Assembly (NCBI GenBank): GCA_025358075.1
Contig: JANYKU010000001.1
Span: 1 to 55,741, forward strand
Direction: 5' to 3'
DNA: 55,741 nt
From: Ilumatobacteraceae bacterium
GTDB lineage: Bacteria > Actinomycetota > Acidimicrobiia > Acidimicrobiales > Ilumatobacteraceae
Shown: positions 15,491 to 23,648 of the stretch, in pieces
How positions within the stretch are numbered: position 1 is the first letter of the stretch
Layout: each line of letters opens with the position of its first letter
The notes under the pieces: model-generated
Seen by the model: the letters and a program-made list of their open reading frames with translations, nothing else
What the model was told of the DNA's origin: nothing
The model's database searches: none
Position numbers and translations under genes: made by a program

Positions 15491-15907
15491 ATGTTCGTTG
15501 GGGCGCATGAGCGCCAGCTCGACGACAAAGGCCGAGTGGCCCTGCCCGCGACCTATCGCACCCACCTCGGCGAGCACTGCTACCTGGTCAAAGGCACCGA
15601 CATGTGCGTCGACGTGATCCCATCCGAGGCGTTCGAGCAGTTCGGTCGGGAGTTGATCGCCAAGGTCGAGCGCGGCGAGCTCGCCCTCAACCACCAACGA
15701 GCACTCGCCGCCAGCGCGATCCTGGCCTCGGTCGACAGGCAGGGCCGGGTCAACGTCGATGAGAAGCTGCGCGCCTATGCCGGGCTGGCGCTCGACAGCC
15801 AGGTCGTGGTTGCCGGCAACCTCACCCGCCTCGAACTCTGGTCCCCCGACCGGTATGCCCGCATCGAGGCAGAAGGCACCGACGACATCGCCGGAGTCCA
15901 GGCGTGA
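15491..15907 (+). CDS. mraZ: Transcriptional regulator MraZ
   Basis: This 138-residue protein is made of two SpoVT-AbrB-like halves. Each carries the family DxxGR motif: DDKGRVALPATYR near residue 12 and DRQGRVNVDEKLR near residue 80. MraZ forms a ring and represses the dcw promoter through TGGGN repeats, and a long array of these lies just upstream. The ATG at 15491 gives the typical MFVGAHERQLD start. A GTG immediately before it is an alternative. A GGTGAG ribosome site is about 12 bases upstream. It opens the division and cell-wall cluster. Confidence 0.93.
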   Translation: MFVGAHERQLDDKGRVALPATYRTHLGEHCYLVKGTDMCVDVIPSEAFEQFGRELIAKVERGELALNHQRALAASAILASVDRQGRVNVDEKLRAYAGLALDSQVVVAGNLTRLELWSPDRYARIEAEGTDDIAGVQA

Positions 15908-15999
15908 ACGACCGAGATGACACGCGCCAATCGATCTTCAGCGAATCCCCGAAACTCAACGACCAAAAACCTCATGAAAGGAGCCGGGCAACGAATTGA
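15904..15999 (+). other. Possible 31-codon ORF overlapping the mraZ stop
   Basis: A GTG at 15904 overlaps the mraZ TGA (GTGA) and opens a frame of 31 codons ending at TGA 15997-15999. The peptide is polar (starts VNDRDDTRQS). The TTG of a second frame overlaps its stop. This is the same coupling geometry used by real genes in this cluster, but the peptide has no recognisable motif and chance is likely. Confidence 0.2.
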
Positions 16000-16025
16000 C
16001 CGACGAAACGGATCATCAGATCCGC

Positions 16026-16146
16026 TCGCTCATCTGCAGTCCTCCGGACCGCAAGATGGACAGCCCCTACTCCGCCCGCTTCCGTCTCGTACGACCGGGG
16101 AGAAATCCCGGCGACATTCGCGAGCCGGGGGGCTGCAGATGAGCGA
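16026..16146 (+). promoter_or_regulatory. Structured RNA in the rsmH leader (mraW RNA-like)
   Basis: Bases 16026-16047 pair with 16125-16146 in one continuous helix of about 22 bp. The outer 14 pairs are exact Watson-Crick (TCGCTCATCTGCAG with CTGCAGATGAGCGA) and the inner eight include G-U pairs. The enclosed 77 bases hold a smaller hairpin, CCGGG (16095-16099) with CCCGG (16107-16111). The helix ends 21 bases before the rsmH ATG. Actinobacteria are known to carry a conserved 'mraW RNA' motif in exactly this position. I infer that this is its equivalent, with a presumed role in controlling rsmH and downstream genes. I have not matched it to the published consensus. Confidence 0.6.
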
Positions 16147-16167
16147 ACGAGATCGAGATGGTCTCCG

Positions 16168-17127
16168 ATGACCGAGCCGTTCCACCACTTTCCGGTGATG
16201 GTCGAGGAGATCACCAAGGTGTTCGAGCCAGTGCCAGGCGGTGTGGTGCTGGATGCGACCCTTGGTGGTGGAGGCCACGCCGAACGGCTGCTCGAGAGCT
16301 ACGAACGGCTGCGGATCCTGGGGCTCGATCGAGACGAAGTTGCTCTCGCAGCTGCTCGCCAGCGCCTGGCCCGCTTCGGAGACCGACTGATGGTCCATCA
16401 ATGTCGATTCGACCGCCTGAACGATGCCATGGAAGCCTTCTCAGTACCCAGCCTCTCCGGGGCGCTCTTCGATCTCGGCGTCAGTTCGCCGCAACTCGAC
16501 CAGGCGGACCGCGGTTTCTCGTACCGCCACGAGGCCGATCTGGACATGCGAATGGATCGCGGCCAGACATGGTCGGCCGCGGATGTGGTCAATGGCTACC
16601 CGGTCGATCTGCTGGCGCGCGTGCTGCAGCAGTACGGCGACGAGCGCTTCGCCCGCCGCATTGCCAAGGCGATCGAGGCAGCGCGCCCGATCGAGACCAC
16701 GACTGAGCTTGCCGCCGTGGTCGTTGCGGCCATCCCTGCGGCGGCCCGGCGCACCGGTGGGCACCCGGCCAAGCGCACCTTCCAGGCGATTCGCATCGAG
16801 GTCAACGGAGAGCTCGATTCCCTGGCCCCAGCAATCGACAGCGCGATCGCCAGCACCGATGTCGGCGGGCGTGTCGCCGTCATCTCGTACCACTCCGGGG
16901 AAGACCGGATCGTCAAGGAGCGCATGCGTCTTGCGGTCACCGGCGGGTGTGAGTGCCCCCCAGAACTGCCGTGCGTGTGCGATGCCGTGCAGACCGTTCG
17001 GATCGTCCGCGGCATTCCGCGCACCCCGAGCCCGACCGAGCAAACCGAGAACCGGCGCGCTTCCAGCGCGCGTCTGCGGGTAGTCGAGCGGGTCACCGAC
17101 ACGCCTCGGCGCGGCATGGTGGGTTGA
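16168..17127 (+). CDS. rsmH: 16S rRNA (cytosine-1402-N4)-methyltransferase RsmH (MraW)
   Basis: This 319-residue SAM-dependent methyltransferase modifies C1402 of 16S rRNA. It begins HHFPVMVEEITKVF, has the SAM-binding VVLDATLGGGGHAERLL, the family motif ALFDLGVSSPQLDQADRGFS, DLDMRMD, and KRTFQAIRIEVNGEL. Near the end it has VISYHSGEDRIVKER. A Cys-bearing GGCECPPELPCVCD segment replaces the usual region before the C-terminal helix. No strong ribosome site precedes the ATG. The 22-bp RNA helix just upstream may affect initiation. It lies directly before ftsL. Confidence 0.95.
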   Translation: MTEPFHHFPVMVEEITKVFEPVPGGVVLDATLGGGGHAERLLESYERLRILGLDRDEVALAAARQRLARFGDRLMVHQCRFDRLNDAMEAFSVPSLSGALFDLGVSSPQLDQADRGFSYRHEADLDMRMDRGQTWSAADVVNGYPVDLLARVLQQYGDERFARRIAKAIEAARPIETTTELAAVVVAAIPAAARRTGGHPAKRTFQAIRIEVNGELDSLAPAIDSAIASTDVGGRVAVISYHSGEDRIVKERMRLAVTGGCECPPELPCVCDAVQTVRIVRGIPRTPSPTEQTENRRASSARLRVVERVTDTPRRGMVG

Positions 17128-17130
17128 TCG

Positions 17131-17652
17131 GTGTCAACGGTCCTGCGATCCGAGCGGCAGCCGAACGTACGCGTTCGCGCCCACTCGGACGGCGGCCTCA
17201 GGGCTCGGCCGATGATTCGCACGACCGTCGGGCTCAGTCCTGCCCCCCGTACTCAGCTCACGGTCGTCCCGCGGCGGAGGCGGACCGCCCGTCTCGTGAC
17301 GGTGGCCGCATTCTTCGTCTCCTGCTTGATGCTCGGCGCAGCAGCCTTCCAGACGCAGTTGGCTCGCCGGCAGGTCGAGCTCGACCAAGTCGATCGCCAG
17401 ATTCGTGCGGCACGCAGTGACTTCAACGATCTTCGAGAGCAGCGTGCAGAACTGCGTTCGCCTCAGCGGCTGGCGACGAGCGGGGCAGCACTGGGCATGC
17501 GTGCGGCGTCGAAGACCGAGTTCGTGGCGATCGACCCAGCTGTCGTCGCCGAAGTGCAGCAGAGCGCGGGCGGGGTGTTCGACCCCGGTAGTGCGGCAAG
17601 CGATCCACTGTTCGAGGAATTCAAGATCGTCAAGTCGATTGCAGGCGGGTAG
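17131..17652 (+). CDS. ftsL: FtsL-like cell division protein
   Basis: This 173-residue single-pass protein has a basic cytoplasmic N-terminus and a membrane helix near residues 55-73 (LVTVAAFFVSCLMLGAAAF). A heptad-like stretch (QLARRQVELDQVDRQIRAA) could form the coiled coil that pairs with the FtsB/DivIC partner. Sequence similarity in this family is weak. The call rests on size, topology and its position between rsmH and ftsI. The start is GTG, three bases after the rsmH stop. Confidence 0.75.
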   Translation: MSTVLRSERQPNVRVRAHSDGGLRARPMIRTTVGLSPAPRTQLTVVPRRRRTARLVTVAAFFVSCLMLGAAAFQTQLARRQVELDQVDRQIRAARSDFNDLREQRAELRSPQRLATSGAALGMRAASKTEFVAIDPAVVAEVQQSAGGVFDPGSAASDPLFEEFKIVKSIAGG

Positions 17653-17661
17653 GCGCAAGAC

Positions 17662-19827
17662 ATGAGGGACGTGAACCATTCGGCTCGCTCGAGGAGCCAC
17701 CATCGAAGTCGGGCCGGCGCCAACTCACCGCAGTCGGGCCGACGCCCGGTCGAGCCGACGCGCCGACCCGCCCCGGAGCCGTCGACGGGCAGACGTCGGG
17801 CACCGGAGCGACACAGCCAAGGACCGCGACCACCTCAGCCTCGGGCGGCGAAGCATGATCGCCGGTCACCTGTCGAGCATCGTAAACCTGCACCGGCACG
17901 TCCCCGGCGGCGCGCCCAGGTCAAGCAAAAGCGCAACGTTCAAGCGTTTCGAAAGCGGGCCGTGTCGTCGCGGCACGTCCGTACCTACAAGGCGGGACAA
18001 TCCTCTTGCCGTCTCGTCGCTGTCTTCGTGATCGCAGCTGTCCTGTTCCTGGCGGTTTTTGCCAGGGTCACGGTGCTGCAGACGGTCCAGGCCGGTGGCT
18101 TGCGCTTGGCGGGCAAGTCGCAGCGCACGACGGAACAAGTTCTCAAGGCGCACCGCGGCACGATCTACGACCGCGAAGGCGCGGAACTTGCCCTGTCGGT
18201 GCCGGCGCGCACGATCATCGCCAACCCCAAGCTGGTGCTCGACCCGGTCGGTACCGTTCGCACGTTGACGGCGCTGCTCCAGCTGCCGGCGGCGAAGCAG
18301 CAATCGTTGATCGAGGCGTTCACCGCCAAGAAGAGCTCGTTCGAGTACGTCGACCGGCAGATCGATCCGACCCTGGCGGGAACGGTCGTCAACTTGCGCC
18401 TGGCCGGCGTCTCGTCGATCAGCGAAGACCTGCGAATCCTGCCCGCCGGCGACGTCGGGCGCAGCGTGGTCGGGCGCACCGACCCCGATCTGCAGGGCAC
18501 CGCTGGTCTGGAGAAGGAGTACGGCGACATCTTGCGCGGCGTCAATGGCGTGCAGCAACAAGAGCACGACCGTCAGTTCCGATCGATCGCCGGCGGCGAC
18601 GAGACGGTGGCCCCGGTCCCGGGATCCGATGTCGTCACGACGCTCGACCGCGGTCTGCAGTACCAAGTCGAGCAAGCGTTGTTACAACGCGTCGCGGCGC
18701 TCTCGGCGTATGGCGGAACCGCAATCGTGATGGGCTCGAGGAGCGGAGACATCTACGCGATCGCCAACGTTCGACAGGACGCCAATGGGGTACCGCAGGT
18801 GACTTCCGCCGACCTCGCCGCGACCGAACCCCACGAGCCTGGTTCGGTGGCCAAGGTGTTCAGCATCTCGGCTGCTGTCAACGAGGGGCTCGCCAATCCC
18901 GACACGACGATCACGGTTCCGGGCTTCCTGGTCTACAGGCCACTGAACAAGAGTGACGGACAGTGGAAGTTCACCATCCGCGATGCGGAGCCCCACAACG
19001 ACCAGCAGATGAGCCTGCGTGACATCATCGTCCACTCATCAAACATCGGAACGGTGTTGATGACCGAGGGACTTGGCACCTTGAAGTTCGGTAACTACCT
19101 TCACGAGTTCGGCTTCGGATCGACGACAGGTCTCGGGCTTCCCGACGAGAGCTCGGGGATCATGAAGCCCGCTGCCGACTGGCAGGCCACCGAGAAGGTG
19201 ACCCCGAGGTATGGGTATGGCTACGCAGCGACCTCGCTGCAGCTGATCGCCGGCGTCAACACCATCGCCAACGGCGGTATGTATGTCGCCCCGCGTCTCG
19301 TGTTGTCGACGATCGATGCCAACGGGAAGACCCATGACGCGCCCCCCTCGCCAACCCACGAAGTCGTCACGCCGCAGACTGCCACGACGATGACCTCGAT
19401 GATGAAAGATGTCGTGTGCTACGGCACGGCGGTCTACGCCAAGGTTCCCGGCATGTCGGTAGCCGGCAAGACCGGTACCGCCTTGCTGAAACCCAGTACG
19501 ACGGCGGGCACGAGCACGACCCCGTCGACCACCGCGGCACCGACGACCACGACAACAGTGAACCCGACTGCCGACCCCACCAACACCGCCTACCAGGGCG
19601 CCGACGGATCCAAGCAGTACTACTCGACCTTCGTCGGCTTCTTCCCAGCCGACAACCCGCAGGTCACGATCCTGGTGTCGATCGATCGTCCCGACCCGTC
19701 GAACCAGGACCGCCTCGGTGGCAAAGCGGCGGGGCCGTTGTTCTCCAAGTTGGCGACGATCGCCATGCACGAGCTGCGCGTCAGCCCCACAGCGAACGAC
19801 AACGGCTGCCAGAACAGCGCAGGGTGA
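17662..19827 (+). CDS. ftsI: Septal peptidoglycan transpeptidase FtsI (PBP3)
   Basis: This 721-residue class B penicillin-binding protein cross-links septal peptidoglycan outside the membrane. It has a very basic, Pro/Arg/His-rich cytoplasmic tail of about 115 residues, a membrane helix near 117-138 and a pedestal domain beginning AHRGTIYDREGAELA. The transpeptidase motifs are SVAK (S395-K398, catalytic Ser), SSN (459-461) and KTG (603-605). A Thr/Ser/Pro-rich insert of about 30 residues follows KTGT (around 610-640) before the strand continues at KQYYSTFVGFFPA. The KTG-proximal insert and long tail are unusual for the family. Confidence 0.93.
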   Translation: MRDVNHSARSRSHHRSRAGANSPQSGRRPVEPTRRPAPEPSTGRRRAPERHSQGPRPPQPRAAKHDRRSPVEHRKPAPARPRRRAQVKQKRNVQAFRKRAVSSRHVRTYKAGQSSCRLVAVFVIAAVLFLAVFARVTVLQTVQAGGLRLAGKSQRTTEQVLKAHRGTIYDREGAELALSVPARTIIANPKLVLDPVGTVRTLTALLQLPAAKQQSLIEAFTAKKSSFEYVDRQIDPTLAGTVVNLRLAGVSSISEDLRILPAGDVGRSVVGRTDPDLQGTAGLEKEYGDILRGVNGVQQQEHDRQFRSIAGGDETVAPVPGSDVVTTLDRGLQYQVEQALLQRVAALSAYGGTAIVMGSRSGDIYAIANVRQDANGVPQVTSADLAATEPHEPGSVAKVFSISAAVNEGLANPDTTITVPGFLVYRPLNKSDGQWKFTIRDAEPHNDQQMSLRDIIVHSSNIGTVLMTEGLGTLKFGNYLHEFGFGSTTGLGLPDESSGIMKPAADWQATEKVTPRYGYGYAATSLQLIAGVNTIANGGMYVAPRLVLSTIDANGKTHDAPPSPTHEVVTPQTATTMTSMMKDVVCYGTAVYAKVPGMSVAGKTGTALLKPSTTAGTSTTPSTTAAPTTTTTVNPTADPTNTAYQGADGSKQYYSTFVGFFPADNPQVTILVSIDRPDPSNQDRLGGKAAGPLFSKLATIAMHELRVSPTANDNGCQNSAG

Positions 19828-19831
19828 GCGG

Positions 19832-21241
19832 ATGTCTCGCATGCTTCGCGAGGTCGTCGAGCAGGCCAGGCTTGACCGGGTCGAGATCATCGGCGACGAC
19901 GCAATGATCACGTCCGTCGACTTCGATTCACGACAGGTGACCGACGGTTCGCTGTTCTGCTGCCTCCGCGGAACGCGGTCAGACGGGCACGTCTTCGCTG
20001 CGGCTGCCCGCGCCACGGGTGCGCGCGCCCTACTCGTCGATCACCGTGTCGATGTCGCCCTCCCTCAGGTCATCGTTGCCGACACGCGGCGGACGATGGG
20101 GTTGTTGGCCGCGTCGTTCTTCGGGCACCCGGGCCGAGCCTTGACCTTGGTCGGGGTCACCGGCACGAACGGCAAGACGACGACGACCGGTTTGATCGCC
20201 TCGATCCTGACGGCCGCCGGCCGATCGACCGGTTCGATCGGAACGCTCACCGGTGTTCACACCACACCGGAATCTCCAGACCTGCAGTCTCACCTTGCCT
20301 CGTTCGTCGAGGACGGAGTCACCGCGGTCGTGATGGAGGTCTCCTCGCATGCCTTGGAGTTGCAGCGAGTTGTCGGCTGCCATTTCGACATCGCCGTGTT
20401 CACCAACCTCGGCCGTGATCACCTCGATCTCCACGGCACCGAGGAGCGCTACTTCGCGGCGAAGGCCAAGCTGTTCGAGCGCGACCTGTCGGACAGAGCA
20501 GTCGTCAACATCGACGATGCACATGGACGCCTGTTGATGGATGTCGGAGCGATCCCGACCCAGGGATTCGGGCTCGCCGACATCAGCGATGTCAACGTGT
20601 CGGCAACGCAGCACAGCTACGTGTGGCGCGGCGTGCAGATCGAGGTGCCGATCGGCGGAGAGTTCAACGTGATGAACAGCCTCGCGGCAGCAACGGCATG
20701 CTCCGCACTCGGCATTGATCTCGCCACGATCGCGACCGGTCTGCGCCGTGCGCCGACCGTGCCGGGACGCTTCGAAGCAGTCGTCGCCGGGCAACCGTTC
20801 GCCGTGATCGTCGACTACGCCCACACCCCGGACGGGCTCGAAAAGGCAATTCGAGCGGCGCGTCAAGTGGCCGGTGGGGCTTCGGTGCACGTCGTGTTCG
20901 GGTGTGGTGGTGATCGGGATCGTGAGAAGCGTCCACTCATGGGGGCGACTGCCTCGCGCCTCGCCGATCACGTCGTGATCACGTCCGACAACCCCCGTTC
21001 TGAAGACCCTGTGGCGATCATCAATGCCACGGCTGAGGGTGTGCCCCCCGACTACCGTGGCCGCGTTGTGATGGAACCAGATCGCCGACGGGCCATAGAC
21101 ATCGCCCTGCGTCAAGCGCAGCCCGGCGACGTGGTGCTGATCGCCGGCAAGGGCCACGAGCGAACGCAGACCATCGGCGACCAGGTCCTCGAATTCGACG
21201 ATCGGGCCGTCGCCGCCGAGCTCTTGCGGGCGCTTCCATGA
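19832..21241 (+). CDS. murE: UDP-MurNAc-tripeptide synthetase MurE (meso-DAP type)
   Basis: This 469-residue Mur ligase adds the third residue to the peptidoglycan stem peptide. The ATP loop VTGTNGKTTTTGLIAS lies near residue 110. TPESPDLQSHL and MEVSSHALELQR are conserved MurE stretches, and VDYAHTPDGLEKAI is typical. The selectivity motif is DNPR at 386-389, the form found in enzymes that use meso-diaminopimelate. The start is ATG 19832 with AGGGTGAG just upstream. The open frame extends earlier within ftsI. Its stop overlaps the mraY ATG, leaving no room for murF, which normally comes next. Confidence 0.95.
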   Translation: MSRMLREVVEQARLDRVEIIGDDAMITSVDFDSRQVTDGSLFCCLRGTRSDGHVFAAAARATGARALLVDHRVDVALPQVIVADTRRTMGLLAASFFGHPGRALTLVGVTGTNGKTTTTGLIASILTAAGRSTGSIGTLTGVHTTPESPDLQSHLASFVEDGVTAVVMEVSSHALELQRVVGCHFDIAVFTNLGRDHLDLHGTEERYFAAKAKLFERDLSDRAVVNIDDAHGRLLMDVGAIPTQGFGLADISDVNVSATQHSYVWRGVQIEVPIGGEFNVMNSLAAATACSALGIDLATIATGLRRAPTVPGRFEAVVAGQPFAVIVDYAHTPDGLEKAIRAARQVAGGASVHVVFGCGGDRDREKRPLMGATASRLADHVVITSDNPRSEDPVAIINATAEGVPPDYRGRVVMEPDRRRAIDIALRQAQPGDVVLIAGKGHERTQTIGDQVLEFDDRAVAAELLRALP

Positions 21242-22302
21242 TCGCCGTCATGGTCGCCGGGGCGTGCTCGATGATCGCCTCGCTGTTCGGCACGCGGTAC
21301 CTCATCACCTTCTTCCGCAATCGCGGCAAGGGTCAGCCGATCCTCGGCAAGGAGGACCGGGGCCCGGAGCACCATCTGCCCAAGCAGGGCACGCCGACGA
21401 TGGGGGGGCTGGCGATCGTCGTCTCCGCGTTCTTCGGATGGATCGTGGCGCACATCCGGCACGGCCTGGTCTTCTCCAACCAGGCGGCCATCGCCTGGGT
21501 CGGCATCCTGGTGCTGTCGGGCATGGGCTTTCTCGACGACTACATCAAGATCAACAAGGCGCACAACCGCGGCATCTTCTGGAAGAAGAAGAGCTACATC
21601 ACCCTGGCGATCTCGATGGGCATCGCCTGGTGGCTGGTCGCTGCCACGGGCATCAGCCAGACCATCTCGTTCACTCGCTACAACTGGCCCGGCTGGCATG
21701 TGCCATGGCCGGTCTGGGTGGTCTTCGCCGGGGTCACCATCTGGAGCACGTCCAATGCCGTCAACGTCACCGACGGCCTGGATGGTCTCGCCGCCGGGGC
21801 CGCCTTGCTCGGCTTCTTGGCGTTCACGATCATCGCCTATTGGGCGTTCCGTAATCCCGGGATCTATGGCGGCATCGAGAAGGGCGTCGTCAACCCGCTC
21901 GACCTTGCCGCGCTCGCCGCGGCCTTCGCAGGAGCGTGCGGCGGGTTCTTGTGGTTCAACGCCGCGCCGGCGCGCATCTTCATGGGAGACGTCGGGTCGT
22001 TGGCCATCGGCACGGCCTTGGCCCTGCTGGCGCTGGCCACCGACACGCAGATCCTGCTGATCCTGATTTGTGGCATCAACGTCGTCGAGGCAGGGTCGGT
22101 CGCCATCCAGATGCTCGTCTTCAAGGCGTCCGGGCGCAAACGGCGCCTGTTCAGGATGTCGCCGATCCATCACCACTTCGAACTGCTCGGGTGGCCGGAG
22201 ACCACGGTCATCATCCGCTTCTGGTTGATCGCCGGCATTTGTGTGGCGACGGCTTTGGCCATCTACATCGGTGACTTCACGCGATTGGAGCTGCACCATT
22301 GA
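21238..22302 (+). CDS. mraY: Phospho-MurNAc-pentapeptide translocase MraY
   Basis: This 354-residue polytopic membrane enzyme makes lipid I from UDP-MurNAc-pentapeptide and undecaprenyl phosphate. Family motifs are KQGTPTMGGLAI, MGFLDDYIKI (catalytic Asp pair), NAVNVTDGLDGLAAG, RIFMGDVGSLAIGTALA and the histidine motif MSPIHHHFELLGWPE. About ten hydrophobic segments are visible. ATGA overlap with murE upstream and TTGA overlap with murD downstream indicate translational coupling. Confidence 0.96.
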   Translation: MIAVMVAGACSMIASLFGTRYLITFFRNRGKGQPILGKEDRGPEHHLPKQGTPTMGGLAIVVSAFFGWIVAHIRHGLVFSNQAAIAWVGILVLSGMGFLDDYIKINKAHNRGIFWKKKSYITLAISMGIAWWLVAATGISQTISFTRYNWPGWHVPWPVWVVFAGVTIWSTSNAVNVTDGLDGLAAGAALLGFLAFTIIAYWAFRNPGIYGGIEKGVVNPLDLAALAAAFAGACGGFLWFNAAPARIFMGDVGSLAIGTALALLALATDTQILLILICGINVVEAGSVAIQMLVFKASGRKRRLFRMSPIHHHFELLGWPETTVIIRFWLIAGICVATALAIYIGDFTRLELHH

Positions 22303-23648
22303 GCTCCACCGCATTGGTGTACGGGCTGGCCATCAGCGGAGAGGCGGTTGCTCGCGCGCTCCACGATCGCGGTGTTCGCGTGCTCGTGGCCGACGACGCG
22401 CCCAACGATTCCAAGTCCGCGGTTGCGGCGTCGTTCGGTGCCGAGCTCATTGCCAAACCCGACGTGGCGACGATCGACCGACTGGTGTCGAGCGCCGACA
22501 TGGTTTGCCCGGCACCCGGCGTGCCGGAAACACATGCCGTGATCGACGCCGCCAACCGCCACCGAAAGCCGATTCGCAGCGAGATCGACTTGGCCTACGA
22601 GTGGGAGCAGCAACGCGATGGCGGGCCGCGGCCGATGCTCGCGGTGACTGGCACCGACGGCAAGACGACGACCACGTTGATGGCCGCGGCCATGCTGCGA
22701 TGCGCGGGCCTGAAGGCGGCGGCGGTCGGAAACACCGACCTCCCGTTGATCGCTGCGCTCGACAGCGACGTCGATGCATTCGTTGTCGAGTGCAGCAGCT
22801 TCCGGCTCAACTGGATCGACAGTTTCAGGAGTGAGGCGTCGGTGTGGCTCAACCTCGCCGACGATCACCAGAACTGGCACGTGTCGATGCCGGCCTACGA
22901 GCGGGCAAAGGCGCGCATGTGGCGTCACAACCGCCCGAGCGACGTCGCCGTCGGCAATGCCGCAGATCCGGCCGTCATGCGCAACCTGGCCACGGCAGCA
23001 GGGCGAAGGTGCACCTTCGGCGCCGTCGACGCCGACTACCGCCTCGTCGGCACGACGTTGACCGGGCCGTCCGGACCGCTTGCCGATCGCTCGACGATGA
23101 CCCGCGACCTGCCTCACGACGTCAGCGACGCACTGGCTGCCGCGGCCATCACGATCGAGTCCGGCCTCGCTGGCGCGACCGCCGTCGCCGAGGCGTTGGC
23201 AACGTTCGCCTACCCGCCGCACCGCATCGAGCGCGTCGGGGAGTTCGACGGAGTCACTTGGTACAACGATTCGAAGGCCACGACTCCGCATGCCGCGATC
23301 ACGGCGATCCGCGGATTCAGCAACGTGGTGTTGTTGGCGGGCGGGCGCAACAAAGGGCTCGATCTGGCCAGCCTGGCACTGGAGCACGAGCGGGTGAAGG
23401 CCGTTGTCGCTCTGGGCGAGGCATCAGCGATCATTCGTGATGCGTTCTCGCGTTGGTGCCCTGTTGTCGAAGTCAGTTCGATGCAAGCCGCCGTCACTGC
23501 CGCCGCCGAGTTTGCCGCCGCCGGCGACACCGTCCTGCTGTCGCCCGCCTGTGCAAGCTTCGATTGGTACCCCGAGGGCGGCTATCCGGCTCGGGGCGAC
23601 GATTTCAAACGGTTGGTACACAGCCACTTCGAGAATGGGGCACGATGA
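22299..23648 (+). CDS. murD: UDP-MurNAc-L-alanine:D-glutamate ligase MurD
   Basis: This 449-residue Mur ligase adds D-Glu to UDP-MurNAc-Ala. It has an N-terminal Rossmann-like domain (VYGLAISGEAVARAL), the ATP loop AVTGTDGKTTTTLMAAAM, the central VECSSFRLNWIDSF, and the C-terminal WYNDSKATTPHAAITAI with the conserved DSKAT. LLSPACASFDWY is the typical MurD ending. Translation begins at TTG in a TTGA overlap with the mraY stop. Confidence 0.95.
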   Translation: MSSTALVYGLAISGEAVARALHDRGVRVLVADDAPNDSKSAVAASFGAELIAKPDVATIDRLVSSADMVCPAPGVPETHAVIDAANRHRKPIRSEIDLAYEWEQQRDGGPRPMLAVTGTDGKTTTTLMAAAMLRCAGLKAAAVGNTDLPLIAALDSDVDAFVVECSSFRLNWIDSFRSEASVWLNLADDHQNWHVSMPAYERAKARMWRHNRPSDVAVGNAADPAVMRNLATAAGRRCTFGAVDADYRLVGTTLTGPSGPLADRSTMTRDLPHDVSDALAAAAITIESGLAGATAVAEALATFAYPPHRIERVGEFDGVTWYNDSKATTPHAAITAIRGFSNVVLLAGGRNKGLDLASLALEHERVKAVVALGEASAIIRDAFSRWCPVVEVSSMQAAVTAAAEFAAAGDTVLLSPACASFDWYPEGGYPARGDDFKRLVHSHFENGAR

